Shown here: piece by piece, positions 11,363-22,924 of the stretch
How positions within the stretch are numbered: position 1 is the first letter of the stretch
Layout: every line of letters begins with the position of its first letter
Assembly (NCBI GenBank): GCA_009809945.1
Contig: WTPW01000580.1
Coordinates: 62,001 to 126,000, forward strand
Direction: 5' to 3'
Length of the DNA: 64,000 nucleotides
Origin: Gigaspora margarita
Lineage: Eukaryota > Glomeromycota > Glomeromycetes > Diversisporales > Gigasporaceae
Notes under the pieces: generated by a model
The model's input: only the letters and a program-made list of their open reading frames with translations
What the model was told of the DNA's origin: nothing
Database searches by the model: none
Translations under genes and position numbers: made by a program

Positions 11363-14300
11363 TATTGATTATATTTATAGAGAATGATGTGTCAAATGAT
11401 AACATAAACATTATTATGAAAAACCAACACAATATTATCGTGGGATTATTTTATTATATAATGTAAACTCATAGAAGATCTTTACTTGATATGTTAACTC
11501 AATTATGTTATTACTAGCAAGAACCTGTGCCATTGTGCACAGGGTAAGGCTGTTAAAAGTTCAATATTTTTGGTCCAGACTTTGTAAATAAGAAGTTGAT
11601 TCTTAAGGTAAGGTTTTGAATATAATATATATTATTGCATAGTTATGTTATTACTGCAATAGTAATATTTATGAACTTAAATAATTAAATTAATACTAAA
11701 CTAATGTGAATAAAATAAATTTAAGTTGTATATATTTATGAATGTGAATATCTGAATTAAATGCTCAAAATATTATACTTATGTACAAATTATTGCAAAT
11801 AAAATAAACTAATAACAAACTTGAATAACTTATTTTAAAGATTTAGAGTTATATTATTTTCTCTATGTTCATGCACTAAATGAATGTGAATGTGAATAAA
11901 ATGGTATGTAGATATTTATGAATGTAATATTAAATAAATACTAAGACTAATATAATTATGCTATACTTACAAAATATAAATATGTAGTAAATATTTATTT
12001 GCTAGGATGTCCCAGATAAGCCTTAAAAACCATGACTCAGGCTTGAACTATGTTATTGGAGCACAGTATTGTGATGTGGTTTCAAAATCATGTAGTTAAA
12101 AAAATTGATAATTGGAGTTAGTTTAATCTTTATTGCTGAATTATAAACTAAGGTCTGTTCTATCTGCAACTTAAAGTAAGCCAAAGTCTATTGTGCATTA
12201 TTATTTTCATATTTGTAAATTAAAATGAAATCAGTTAAAATCTGGGTAAATAAATAGTAATAATTATGACCCAGTTAAGATATTTAACTTGAGTTACCTT
12301 AATAATTTGAACACAGGAATAAATTTTATTTATCTATTCTTGTATTAAATGTCTGTAACTTTAAGTGACTTGTGGATGTAATTACTTTTCATTAAGAAAA
12401 ATGGCCAATGAATATGATTATTTGGACTACAATTTGGTCAAAATTGGTGATTCTGCTTGCAAATGACTCATGGGTAACTTATGGGCTAACTACCTGATGT
12501 TAGAATTGACCCTGGGTCATCCCTCTATTTTGGGTGTTCCGAGTTGGAATACTAACATTTATAAAAATTTAATAAGAATTAAATTATAAATATATTGATG
12601 TTTGATTGTTAAAACTGCACTTATTGATTATATTAACATGAATATAAATAAATTAAATAAGTAAATATGCATAATAAGAAGTATTGATAATTTATTTGAA
12701 AAGAATTGTATGATTGGAGTATTTGATATACTAAGTAAATCAAAATTATATATGGTTATATTTATGTTCTGATAATTGATTTTCAATTGATAAAATTATA
12801 TAAAAGTAATTTTATATAAAAAAATTGGTAAATATTTTAGATGCATATATTGCTTTTTTTTTATCTGATATTATTACAAAATTACAGAATTAATTTTTAC
12901 AATATATATGGAATATAATATTTTCTAACCTATTTAACTTGCACTTGTACTTGAAACACTTGAAATAATTTTATATCTATTGTAAAATTTTAATTAAGAT
13001 ATAATTTTGTTCTGTAACTTCATTTATTGAAACTTTATATTGATTTATTCAAAAATTGAAATCAGAATTTTTGGTAGTAAAGGCTGCGCATCTAATTTAA
13101 GGTTATTAAAGCTTATGTAATACAAAATCTTTTATATTATACTATGTATAGTTTTGATTTACATATTATATCAAAACCCCAAAGTGATATATTACTATTT
13201 AGATGCATTCAGCAATAAGCCAAATATTACATATTATTAAATAAATTTTTTATTAAAAATAAGCAATATAGGTTATATTAGTGCAATTGATATATAAATT
13301 GAAGCCCTGTAAAAAAGATTTGCATAAATATTGTAAAAATATCTAAAAAAACACCATACTACATATCTAATTTTTGAAACATTTTTGTTTTATTTTAAAT
13401 AAACCAAAAAGAAGACAAAAATTAGATAGAATGTTCTTTTTAAACATTTCAGTATAAATTTTATACAATTTTTTTTATAGAAAGAGAGAATATGTTTCCA
13501 GAAATAATAATAAAATTGTACTAATATTGCCATTATTAGTTGAATTCACAATGTATAGTATTAGCTAGTAGTCTCCAATACAGCATAAAGCAGATTGGCT
13601 TTAGGTATAAGTAAGGTTCATAATTAGATAGCCCATATGATTTCAGAGCTAAAATAGTGTTCTACAATTAGTTTATAAACTGAAATTAGTATATGTAATT
13701 AGCATAATAAACCCATTTTTGGCAAATAGGCTCTATTGTATTTCACATTTGCTTGATGCTGATTGCAGATTTTAAAGTTAGATAGTTCATGCTCAGGCTT
13801 GTTCTATGAGCCAAACTTACTTGGCTTTAAAGATTTGTTACTAGTGGCAGACATGTGTGAAGTGCGAATAGAAGCTGTTTGCTAAAAGTAGATTTATTAT
13901 ACGAATTATTGAATTAAATATTTTATTTTGGCATATGCACTAATTGTAGATTTCTATTTTTACAACCTTTAAAAAATTTCCAAGTTATATGTATAGGCAC
14001 CATTTTCAGACCCTAGATATAAGGCTTAAGTTACTATAAAATAGAAAGATTCTATATGGATTCTGTATTGATTTTTATAGAAGTAAGAGGACCTTACTTC
14101 TTGTGAGTGGTTGTAAGAAGTCACTTTTGACTTTTGTCCAAAGGTGTTGTAATTATCATAAGTCAAAGACAATTCTATAGAGATAGTAGAGTTTAGTATT
14201 GTTATTTGGACATATAAACTGTTGGATTTGGACCAATTGGCTTAAGGCTAGAGCTAAATAGACTTAAGGTTAAAGGCTAAAAAAAGTATTGAACTTAAGG

Positions 14301-15194
14301 CTAGTAACAACACTGGTTGAGTTAGTCTAAATTTTATGTATTTATTAAGCAGTATAAAAGTATATAATTCCTTCTTTTGTCTCAAAAAAGAGTAACTTAA
14401 GGGTAGATAGTATGTAGATCATTTTTATTAATAAACTAGTTACTAAAAATTTTATATTTAATAATAAAGAAAATTTTATTAAATAACTATAATAAATTTT
14501 TAAATAAAATTGTAAAGGAGGTTTTCTGACTCTAATGGTAGTCGAATCATTAAAATTAGCCTAGCAGAATATAAGTTATAGCTGTTTATCTTTGCAACCC
14601 TATTTTACTTATTGTTTACACATGATTTGATTGGCCAATTTGTAATCACCCCGCAGAACAGACCCGCCCGCAAATGTTGATATTATAAAAACTTTATCAA
14701 ATTTCTTTCAAAATTAATAAAATTTTTAGAATATGCATAATTTTTTATTACGAACAATTTTACTTAGTAAATAAATATCAATTTATTTAGAAAAAAATAA
14801 CTTTTATATGTAGCAACTTTTAAATTTGCAGTAAAAATATTTTTTGTCACTCATTTATTAAAAGAAATGATCTACTACCCACTACTCTTAAAGAAAGTTT
14901 GAGTTTGAGAAAACTAAAACTTCTAACTATTGAAGTAAAAGTGAAGCATTAAAAAGCACCTTGTACCTGTAGAATATTTGTTATTCTATTTAAAGCTATT
15001 TCACTTGTATTTTGAACTCATTTAGTTTATAGCCTAGTTAAAGAAAGAAAAATTGAATTAATCACTTTTTATATATAAATATAAATCAATTAAACCCTTT
15101 GGTTATGATTTATTGAACAATAAATCTCTACCATTGTTCAATTAATCACCCAATTTTACTCTTGATCATGTGACAATTATTAATAAAATTAATA
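11363..15194. other. Long AT-rich, CpG-poor stretch without genes
   Basis: No supportable open frame on either strand. It contains scattered short direct repeats (GGCTTAAGGCTAG near 14240-14310), a decayed GTGACCCAT-type repeat near 12460-12540, and poly-A/T runs. It looks like old, decayed transposon sequence. Confidence 0.4.
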
Positions 15195-15944
15195 CAGTCT
15201 GACCTCTCTATAATCACGAAGTCTGTCGCGCCCTATTTTGGTGATTGTATAGAGGTGTGTCTATAAATAAATACCTTGTCATGGTCCCGTGACCAAAGGC
15301 CAATAAGTAATATATTTGTGCACATTTGAAATACTATTAAAAAAATTTAAAATGTTCGATGGTGAATAACTTTTGATACAGTGGCCCAATTTGGATAAAA
15401 TGATTACCAGAATGTTTGACTCATTGAGACGATTTTAAAGAGTCTGAAATCATTCAAAAAAATGCTAAAATCTTTAAGGATTTTTCACTTAGATGTTTAA
15501 ATTTAATAAATTTTTAAACATTTAAAGTGGCACAAATCCTTAATGATCTCTGTAGCGTGTAATTGGATTTTAACGATCTTGGGCTCATTAGATTCGTCTC
15601 AGTGAGACGAACAATTTGGTAGTTTTTCATTCAAATCGGACCACTGCATCAAAAGTTATTTGCTGTCAACTCTTTAAGAATTTTTAGTAGAATATTTAAA
15701 TTAACATGAATATGAATATTGGCCAATCGGATTTTATAATCCATATTTAATCAAAATTGGTGAGTATAACGAGGGATTTTATTAATAAAATTGATAAAAA
15801 ATCAAAATTTTTTGGTGATAGTGATTATAAGTGATTTGTGACTATAAAGAGGTTTTTTTACTATATTTTAAGTCTGTTGCACAATATTGGGTGCTTATAT
15901 AGAGGTGTGACTATATGGGGTGTGATTATAGAGAGGTCAAACTG
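15195..15944 (-). mobile_element. Pogo-like non-autonomous element, copy 2
   Basis: Starts CAGTCTGACCTCTCTATAA and ends TTATAGAGAGGTCAAACTG, with a TA dinucleotide on each side. 750 bp. Reverse-complemented, it aligns with 10624-11362, including AATATTGTGCAACAGACTT and TAGTCACAAAT. It carries the module ATTCAAATCGGACCACTGCA (about 15634). No transposase. Confidence 0.8.
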
Positions 15945-16914
15945 TAATTGTCTTTGAACCCTTCAATCTTTCATGCTATAGAATAAAAAAAATGTTATAT
16001 AAATAGAATGCAATTAGAACCACTACATGAAATTTTTATAAAGAAATACAAAGACAAAAGACTACTTTGCTTTAACCACACCATATTAAGACCTTAAGGA
16101 ACTTCAAGATCTGGACTAGTGATGCCACCGAAATTGATTTTTGAAAAAGGCCTATTTCGTCTTTATTAAAGAAAATTAAAATTTTTTATAAGGAAGAGCA
16201 AATAAAATTTATATAGATATGTTCCTTATAATTTCGTCTATTCAAAAAAAGTATCAAATAATTTTGTCTTTCAAGTAAAATAGGTCAAAAACAATTTCAT
16301 CTTCAAATTTTAATTTCAGGTTTTCAAACCTGAAATGCTTTCGTCCTCATGTATAACCTGAACCATATCTACCACATCTAACAATTTGAGAATCTAGAGT
16401 CTTGTGCTATTAAAGAACATTGGTTTAGAATAGATAGAGGTGTTTTAATGAATTTTAGCTGTAAACCCAGTTTTCACCACTTTACAATATTAAATAATTA
16501 TGGAAAAAATATGCATTTATAAAAACAAATAAATGAGTTTGTTACTAGCGGTGACAGTCACTGGAGCTGATAAACCAATTAGATTGTGTAATGTTATGAT
16601 CAAAACAAAACAAAGCATCAAAACTTACTATTGTTAGGGTCAGGGTTAGAGCCATAGTTAAGGTTTGGGTAAAGCTCAGATATATAAAATTTTGCTAGAA
16701 ATTTTTTTCACATAAAAAAGAGTAGGTTCATAGACAAAATTTTAAATTAGAAGTGATTTTTCAAAAAAAATCAAAGTTATTGCATTTTTCATATTACACA
16801 TGATCCTTTGATCTAATTGGTCGATCACACTTTGGTATTAGACGCGTTAAAAAATTTTGAAAATATCTTGTGAAAGCGCAAACCTAAAGGTTACGATTTT
16901 AAATAAATAAATAA
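15945..16914. other. Intergenic stretch with a possible decayed TIR element
   Basis: About 16555-16860 has weakly inverted ends sharing ACCAATTAGA and TGTGTAAT, around a centre with GTTAGGGTCAGGGTTAGAG. Similar CCCTAA-like centres occur inside other elements here. About 16130-16340 carries repeated TTTCGTC/TTTTGTC words. No gene. Confidence 0.3.
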
Positions 16915-17309
16915 ATAGATAAACGGGTCCCAAAATTCTGGGTCGGGATACGTCGGAATACATCAGGATCATGGTCGGCTGGATTGGAATTGATTGATTT
17001 TGCCTCAAGATCATAAAAAAATTACTAATAAATCATATCCATTGTTATGATCGGTTGGGAGAGCTTAAGGAAATTGCGCCGGTTTAGTTCGATCATGAAC
17101 AAAAAGTAATTAATGTTAAATGGGTTAAAACGGTGTTAAACGATAAACTAACACACATAATTATGGGTTATATGGTTTTTCTTATTTTAAAATAAATCAA
17201 TACATCGGATTATTACAGTAATACCAAATACTATCTACAATCGTCAACTACTCGTTCACTCCCTCCATAAGCTGAAACTAAACCCTTATATATCTTTAAT
17301 TCGTATGGG

Positions 17310-17433
17310 AGCTTTAATCACTCGATTGGAGATTCAATCACACGTTGGAGCTTTGATCACCCGTTTGGAGCTTTGATCACACTTTTGGAGCTTTGATCAC
17401 CCGTTTGGAGCTTTGATCACCCGTCTATGCCAC
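17310..17433 (+). repeat. 20-bp minisatellite, TTGGAGCTTTGATCACCCGT
   Basis: About five to six imperfect head-to-tail copies of TTGGAGCTTTGATCACCCGT. Copy A' (about 43610-43680) keeps three to four copies, with CCCGT eroded to CCTGT or CCTAT. Non-coding. Confidence 0.8.
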
Positions 17434-17759
17434 AAACTATGCCAAAATAAGTAGCTGTGCGACGCAGTCACGCTAAACCAGGAACGGATAATAAACTGTG
17501 TAAACGCAAAATAACATTTAGGAGTATTGTTTGAATAATGGCCAGGATTAAGCTTAGTTCGATTAAAATTTGAAATTACACTTTTTGGAGCTATTCGCAT
17601 TTTATACGGAAAGTCTGATTTAGAAATGTTGAATAAACTCCAATATAAATACTATTTTGTATCTTGAAAATTAATAGGCAAGTGATGAATTTTGTGATGA
17701 TCATTAGCAAATTTCGATAATAGTTTACTCATATACCTACTATATCAAATGCCTGAGAG

Positions 17760-17990
17760 CAAAATAACCTCATGATCGACCTAACAATCGATCAAATAAT
17801 CGAACATGTGATCGTGCCAGGGTGAGTCACATGTTCGAATCCGAGCTGATTCGAGACAAAAACTGCCTTGATACTTACGTATCGAGCAGTTTTGGTCTGG
17901 CCTTATTTAGTGTGCGATTATTAAAAGCTTCTTTTTTTTTTAATTTAGTTTATGCAAAAAATTCGTTACAAAAGCTTTATACTAAATGTT
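17760..17990 (+). mobile_element. Possible tRNA-derived SINE fragment
   Basis: GTTCGAATCC at about 17834-17843 matches the Pol III B-box consensus. It follows GTGCCAGGGTGAGTCAC and is followed by a hairpin (CTGCCTTGATAC ... GTATCGAGCAG, about 17861-17888) and a T-rich tail near 17930. The arms around the B box do not pair as a tRNA T-stem, so it is not a tRNA gene. SINE origin is inferred from the B box alone. Confidence 0.35.
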
Positions 17991-18949
17991 TATTGTGCCA
18001 AGCCGCAGCTTAGCCAAGGCAGTGGCACATTAATTTAAGCCGGTTTAGCCGGCTTGCAGCACTAATTGCAGCATGTAATTGGTTTTGGAATCTTAATTTC
18101 TTGCCGTAAAAATTTTGTGCAGCATTGGAATTAACAGTTGTGGTTCCTGTCCAATTTAATGTAAAATTTTTATTGTAAAAAAATTATGTGCATACGTCAG
18201 AATTTGGTTTATTCATGAATTTTACTATGATTTTTAATTTTGTTACAATACAGTATGTGGTTAAGGTTGATTTGGTATTGTGATGACATTCTTGATCATA
18301 ACTTGCTCATCGATATTTTAGACTTAACATTTTGATCACATAACCAATCAAAAGCGTTAAAGCATAATAACTTGATCATATATTGCTGCATTAGTTTTAG
18401 CATATTGATCACATTTTGGATATAACCATGATTTAATTGGTTGGTAGATTGACATAAAACTACGACAAGAATCGCCAAGAAATTATTATTAAAAAATTTA
18501 CAAAAAAACGGAAAAATCTAGAAATCATCATCTGAATATTTGGTTTTTTTATCTATTGCGGACTTGCACTTGTGAGCTTTAAGTTTATTTAATTAAGATT
18601 ATGCAAAACGCTTCAAATTTGTGAAACTTTGATTGACTTTTTTTACGCTCAAAATAGTCCAACGGAAGCATAATTTTAAAGAATTGTTTAAGGCGTTAAA
18701 AAACAGAATAAAATGCGATCTACATATCTTCATTGCCGCAGCATCCAATCAATCAATCAGATAAATAAGTAATCAGGTTTTAAATTATCTGAATTTTCCT
18801 CAATCACCATTTGCAGCTCCTTCTTGATATATAATATGTTAATAACATATTTAGTTAGTGCAATTCCGAAAGACAATAATAAAAAAATTGTTATAGTGAT
18901 CGTCATGCACTTTAATCGAGACAAAAACCTGTTAAAGCGATGTTTGGTT

Positions 18950-19411
18950 AAACATCTCTCATACAATAGATAAATATAGTACTATGTGATGCATAACGTG
19001 ATGTTTAAGTGCAGAATTAACATTTTTACTGCGTTTAACGCATTGTCCAATTCAAATGCCTTATAACCATACACCGTGAAATTTTCAATATCACATACTC
19101 CGTTCCTGGTATTATGCATGCGATACTAGAAGAAAAGCCCCATTTAATGCAAAATATAGAAACATCAAGATCATACTCATCGGTCCCGATATAGGCAGAA
19201 TCCTGATGAGGATGGATCATTCAATCAGATGAAAAAGCGCTACACCACTTAACTTGCCTGTAATCGTACTCCATTCTGGTATATGCACGTATACAGATAT
19301 AGAAATATCCGAAGTCACGAGGTTGATCAACCAATTAATGCTCAGATTTTGCTGTCTTCATTTAACTCTTCAGTAAACCATACTCTTCGTACTTTGTACT
19401 ACGTTCCTGGT
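18950..19411 (-). repeat. Three head-to-tail modules starting ACCAGGAACGGAG
   Basis: Read on the minus strand, modules start at 19411 (ACCAGGAACGTAGTAC), 19280 (ACCAGAATGGAGTACG) and 19110 (ACCAGGAACGGAGTATG), spaced about 131 and 170 bp. Two continue into ATGGTTTACTGAAGAGTTAAA or TATGGTTATAAGG. The same head occurs at 30072 and 30485 (minus) and, eroded, at 50989 (plus). The middle module contains AAGTTAAGTGGTGTAGC, which loosely resembles a tRNA A-box region. The repeat class is unknown. Confidence 0.55.
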
Positions 19412-19875
19412 ATAAGAAATACGTAACGATAGAAATAATGATACTAACTAAATAAAAAATAAAAAATTGAGCATAACACCATTCATTAAGTAAAAAATGT
19501 CCAGCTGATAATTTTGCTATAGAGGCTGCTAACAACTAGGGTTAATCGCCGACCTAGATACGACGTATCCGACCCGGAAATTTTGGGATAGCCCTGTAAA
19601 AATCATAAATAGATATGTGTTTTTTGAACCTTTTTTTTTTTATTTCTATTTTTATTTTTTTTTAAACTCCTTTATGGAGCCGCTCAGTGGCGTGCTTTAT
19701 TATTGAACGCTTAAATAAAAATTTTTAATCTGCCATAAATACCATCTATTTGTTTTACGTTCCTTACATATTAATTTCATTTAATTTCATTTTATAAAAT
19801 CGGCGAATTTATGTACACAACTATTGATGCACGCAATTATTGATGTTCGCAAATAATTGAGTGTTAAACGAAACT

Positions 19876-19909
19876 GATGTACGTACTGTACGTACGTACG
19901 TTCGTACGT
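19876..19909. repeat. GTAC microsatellite
   Basis: An interrupted run of (GTAC)n, reading GTACGTACTGTACGTACG and onward. The equivalent site in A' is degraded and is where the 6.4-kb composite element is inserted. Confidence 0.8.
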
Positions 19910-20255
19910 ATCATTTCTCAAAAATACACCAAAGTTATTCTTAAATCGGTGGAGATTGAATAATAGCACGTATTGATTGTTTGAAGCAGAACATATGCAC
20001 ACGGATATGTAAAAAGCCATTCAGATTATACGATCATATGTAACTTAAAATTATTGTTTTAATTAAATAATCGGTTGTGAAACAACCTTTAGGTATTACT
20101 AAAAAAAATTATTGCGAAATTACGGCATAAACTAATCCTCGCTATATATCAAACACACCTTAATACCAACTTTAGGCAATCTTAATTGTTACACTACGTG
20201 TACAACAATTTTTAACTTCAAAATAAAAAATAAATTAAATATAAGAAAAATAAAT

Positions 20256-20480
20256 GTCGCGGATGATCGTGAAATCGGATGATGGTGAAATTTGTGGTTT
20301 TAATTTGAAAATATAAGCCCTACTAAAATCCACCTATACTCTTTTATTAATAACCCTAACCCTAAATTCTAACTCAACCATAAAAAAAAAGCGGACAAAA
20401 AAGGCCCTAAAAAATTTTAAAAATCGTACATGAAATATATCCAAATTTCACCATCATCCGATTTCATGATCATCCGTGAC
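20256..20480. mobile_element. 225-bp MITE with 7-bp AATAAAT duplication
   Basis: Long terminal inverted repeats: GTCGCGGATGATCGTGAAAT on the left, ATTTCATGATCATCCGTGAC on the right, extending inward through TCGGATGATGGTGAAATTT. AATAAAT flanks both sides. The A' copy at 50911-50927 shows the uninterrupted site, so the insertion is directly documented. The interior has telomere-like CCCTAACCCTAA, which is part of the element. Confidence 0.9.
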
Positions 20481-20498
20481 AATAAATATTTACGAATA

Positions 20499-20674
20499 CC
20501 GTATTCCTCCGAAAATAAGCACCCCCTACAATTCATATATATCCGAAAATAAGCACCCCTTATATAATAGAATAAGCAACTAAATATCAAATCATTCGAA
20601 TTATTAGTTGAGATTATACCTGAAAATAAGCACCCCTATAGTAAAAAAAGGGTGCTTATTTCGGAGGAATACGG
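20499..20674. mobile_element. 176-bp TA-target MITE, CCGTATTCC family
   Basis: Terminal inverted repeat CCGTATTCCTCCGAAAATAA, mirrored by TTATTTCGGAGGAATACGG, flanked by TA. A' has a single TA at 50930-50931, so the empty site is known. The interior repeats CCGAAAATAAGCACCCC. A CpG-eroded relative is at 53572-53871. The TA duplication suggests the Tc1/mariner superfamily. Confidence 0.9.
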
Positions 20675-20844
20675 TAAATCAAAAATATAAAAATTTAATT
20701 ATTTAATTACTAGTTATAATTAATAATTATTTGACAGATTAGAATTATTTAATCGCAGAGAACTATTTTTGCAGATTAATCTCTGCACACATTTATAGAA
20801 CGTAATTTATAAAAGATTATGAAAATTTACAAAGTACCAAACTA

Positions 20845-22194
20845 TTAAGTTTTAGAAACTGTAGGAATAGTAATATTAATTTTATCTGAAATGAACTTAA
20901 AATTGAATTTATCGTTGTAGATCCACTAAAAACTTCACTAAGAGTACTATTAATAAAGTTTTTATCGTTGTAGATCCACTAAAAACTTCACTAAGAGTAC
21001 TATTAATAAAGTTTTTACGAGTAAAACAGAGTATACCATTCAGACTTACATATTTTTGATTTTGCTTATAAGAAAATACAGGTCCTCCACTATCACCTCC
21101 AGTACTAATCATACTTGAAATAAATATATCCGCAAAAAAACCAGTCTCTCTAGCTGAATTAAATCCATTTAATGCTTCAACATATCCACATTCAATATGT
21201 GAATTTATGCCAGAATGACATGAATGAACACCATTGCTAGATACTTCTATTAAATTTTCTATGAATAATTAGTATTTATTGAGTCCCTTATAACTGGTTC
21301 TGGTTCAACTTTTTCATTTGTTATAAAGATTAACCCAAAATCTATATGTTCATTACGATAAATCATTGAGCCAATATGAGCTGCGCGCGTAAGGTTTGAG
21401 TTCCACGGGGTGAGATAAACTTGAGCTCCAGGAATATAGCAATGCGCTGCTAATCCAAAGTAATCTTTATTATGATTGTCTTTTGCCCAAAAACCCAATG
21501 AACAAAGGAGTCCTTTTTCTAACCTTTTATTCTCCAGAATTACACCGTCTCCACCAGACGCTCTTACGACAATTTCATTTCTCTTTTCATGTTTTAGATT
21601 ACTTGGATTAGATGTATTATTATTTGTTGTGCTATTTTTTAAACCACATTCAAGATATTTAAAAATTGGATAAAGTGCTGCATCTCTAATCGACCTTTCA
21701 AATCGTATATTGGCTGTAAGATTACGTTCTTCTTCACACATAATAAAAACAATATTATTAATTTTTGAATCAATATAACCCATACATTCTGGTTCATTGA
21801 AGAGAGCTCTCAATGATATGTCTACGAATCTTGAATTCATTATAAATATAGAATTAGATACTTTTGTAAAGTTTAAAAAGTTTACATATTGATTTATCTC
21901 GGGAAGTTTCTTAATTTCCTCGGCTCTAGTGAAGTTTAGTGTATAAACAAATATCTTATTTTGTAATACATCAATATAAGTTCCTCCAAAATTATGATCA
22001 TCCAAGAATTGCTTGAATGTAACATCCACCATAGATAGATTCTTCTCAATACTTAAATATTTGGGTATTTCATCATTGTCTATATTCCACAATCTTGCTA
22101 ATGGTTTCTTTGATCCTTCTTGACTATGTACCATCAAACAATTTGGTAATATAAAAACAATTAATATGCTTATTAAAATGTAAAGATATTTCAT
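20845..22194 (-). pseudogene. Secreted S1 (trypsin-like) serine protease, frame-disrupted copy 1
   Basis: The open frame from ATG at 22194 encodes a signal peptide (MKYLYILISILIVFILPNC), then a long propeptide (about residues 25-205; VDVTFKQFLDDHNFGGTYID) and a chymotrypsin-fold domain beginning near RASGGDGV. The catalytic His lies in GLAAHCYIPGAQ (near residue 252), Asp in HIDFGLIFI (near 290) and Ser in STGGDSGGPVFS (about 21080-21100). The family is that of secreted propeptide-bearing proteases such as streptogrisin or alpha-lytic protease. Compared with copy 2, one base is missing near 21267, so the frame stops at 21259 just after NTN and the Ser-containing part lies in another frame. 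A 53-bp tandem duplication (20911-21016) scrambles the C-terminus. The intact form would be about 425-435 residues. Some one-base differences are in A/T runs and could be sequencing errors; the duplication is not. Confidence 0.85.
20911..21016 (-). repeat. 53-bp tandem duplication inside the protease gene
   Basis: Two exact 53-bp copies start at 20911 and 20964 (ATCGTTGTAGATCCACTAAA and onward). Copy 2 of the gene has only one. As 53 is not divisible by three, the duplication shifts the frame for the last ~25 residues. Confidence 0.95.
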
Positions 22195-22924
22195 TATTAT
22201 TATTTTGTAATAATAATTTGGTAATATTTGTTCGGGATATTTCAGTTATAAACTGTTTAATTTAATTAATTAATTTCAACAATTCTAGTTTTAATGTCTT
22301 GTCAGAAAATGAATTAATATTTATAATAAATAAATAATTGTAAAGTGTTTTTTTTTGTCATTGGTTTGTCTCACATTTAAGTGAAATGAAATTTTAATTA
22401 GTAAGCACGTAATTAAAATATTAATTTCAAATACAAACTTATATCATTCAAAGATCAACTATGTACGTGCATACATTTTAAAATCAATTTTATTCCGTTA
22501 TTTTTGTATGAAAATAAAACTGGTAATAATCATATTATAAGTAATCATTTTTTCAAGAAAATAATACCAATAATGCAAATCATTAGACGTTTTTCATGGC
22601 AGAAAAGGATGGTTTATTTAAAATCAAATAAGATAGATTCTTTATTGTAAATAATATAGCCAGGATTAAAAAATAATTGACTAATTTAGATGATAGATTG
22701 ATAAACAATGAATGTAAAGAACGGAATGTTTGGTTGCATAAACAATTATTAATCAGCATAAAGTACTAACGTACTATAATTTCTCGAAGACAATGGTTTA
22801 GTATCACTAGAATTTTGACAAGGGATGACCTGATGACTTTTTGCACATTTGATATAGATATTGACTAATTCTGATCAGAAAAATTGTTCTAACAAAAAAT
22901 ATCAGATCAGTCAATCTGCAGGAG

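Larger units (their letters stand above)
17452..19411. mobile_element. ~1.96-kb insertion in block A with 5-bp ATAAG duplication
   Basis: A' runs straight through AAAATAAGAAAT, while block A carries ATAAG at 17447-17451 and again at 19412-19416 with 1960 bp between. The insert begins TAGCTGTGCGACGCAGTC followed by ACCAGGAACGG (17477-17487), and ends with the inverted ACGTTCCTGGT (19401-19411). Inside are a B-box-like SINE fragment, the AAGCCGG/CCGGCTT hairpin near 18040, and three head-to-tail ACCAGG modules. No transposase or reverse transcriptase is visible. It may be one element or several accumulated in one site; the class is unknown. Confidence 0.6.
16915..20736 (+). repeat. Duplicated block A (CpG-bearing copy)
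   Basis: The block matches 43040-44166 plus 50583-50985 (A') in the same order and orientation. Shared landmarks are GGGTCCCAAAATTC, TTGGAGCTTTGATCACC repeats, GCCACAAACTAT, AAAATTGAGCATAACAC, TTTTGCTATAGAG and TTAAATATAAGAAAAATAAAT. Relative to A', block A contains three extra pieces (17452-19411, 20256-20480, 20499-20674). CpGs kept here are mostly TpG or CpA in A'. Apart from the small repeats listed separately, I see no gene in it. Confidence 0.85.

Noticed and set aside
17397-17600. 67-residue minus-strand frame
   Set aside because: It starts beyond and ends in the 20-bp minisatellite, and is not kept in A'.
17829-17843. tRNA gene at the GTTCGAATCC word
   Set aside because: The flanking bases do not form a T-stem, and no acceptor, D or anticodon arm can be drawn.
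18757-18966. 69-residue minus-strand frame with one hydrophobic segment
   Set aside because: It could be a tiny membrane protein, but it lies inside an insertion made of repeats and has no second copy to test conservation.
20341-20362. Telomere-like CCCTAACCCTAA
   Set aside because: Only two repeats, located inside a TIR element with known boundaries. A similar word at 50274 is also inside an element.
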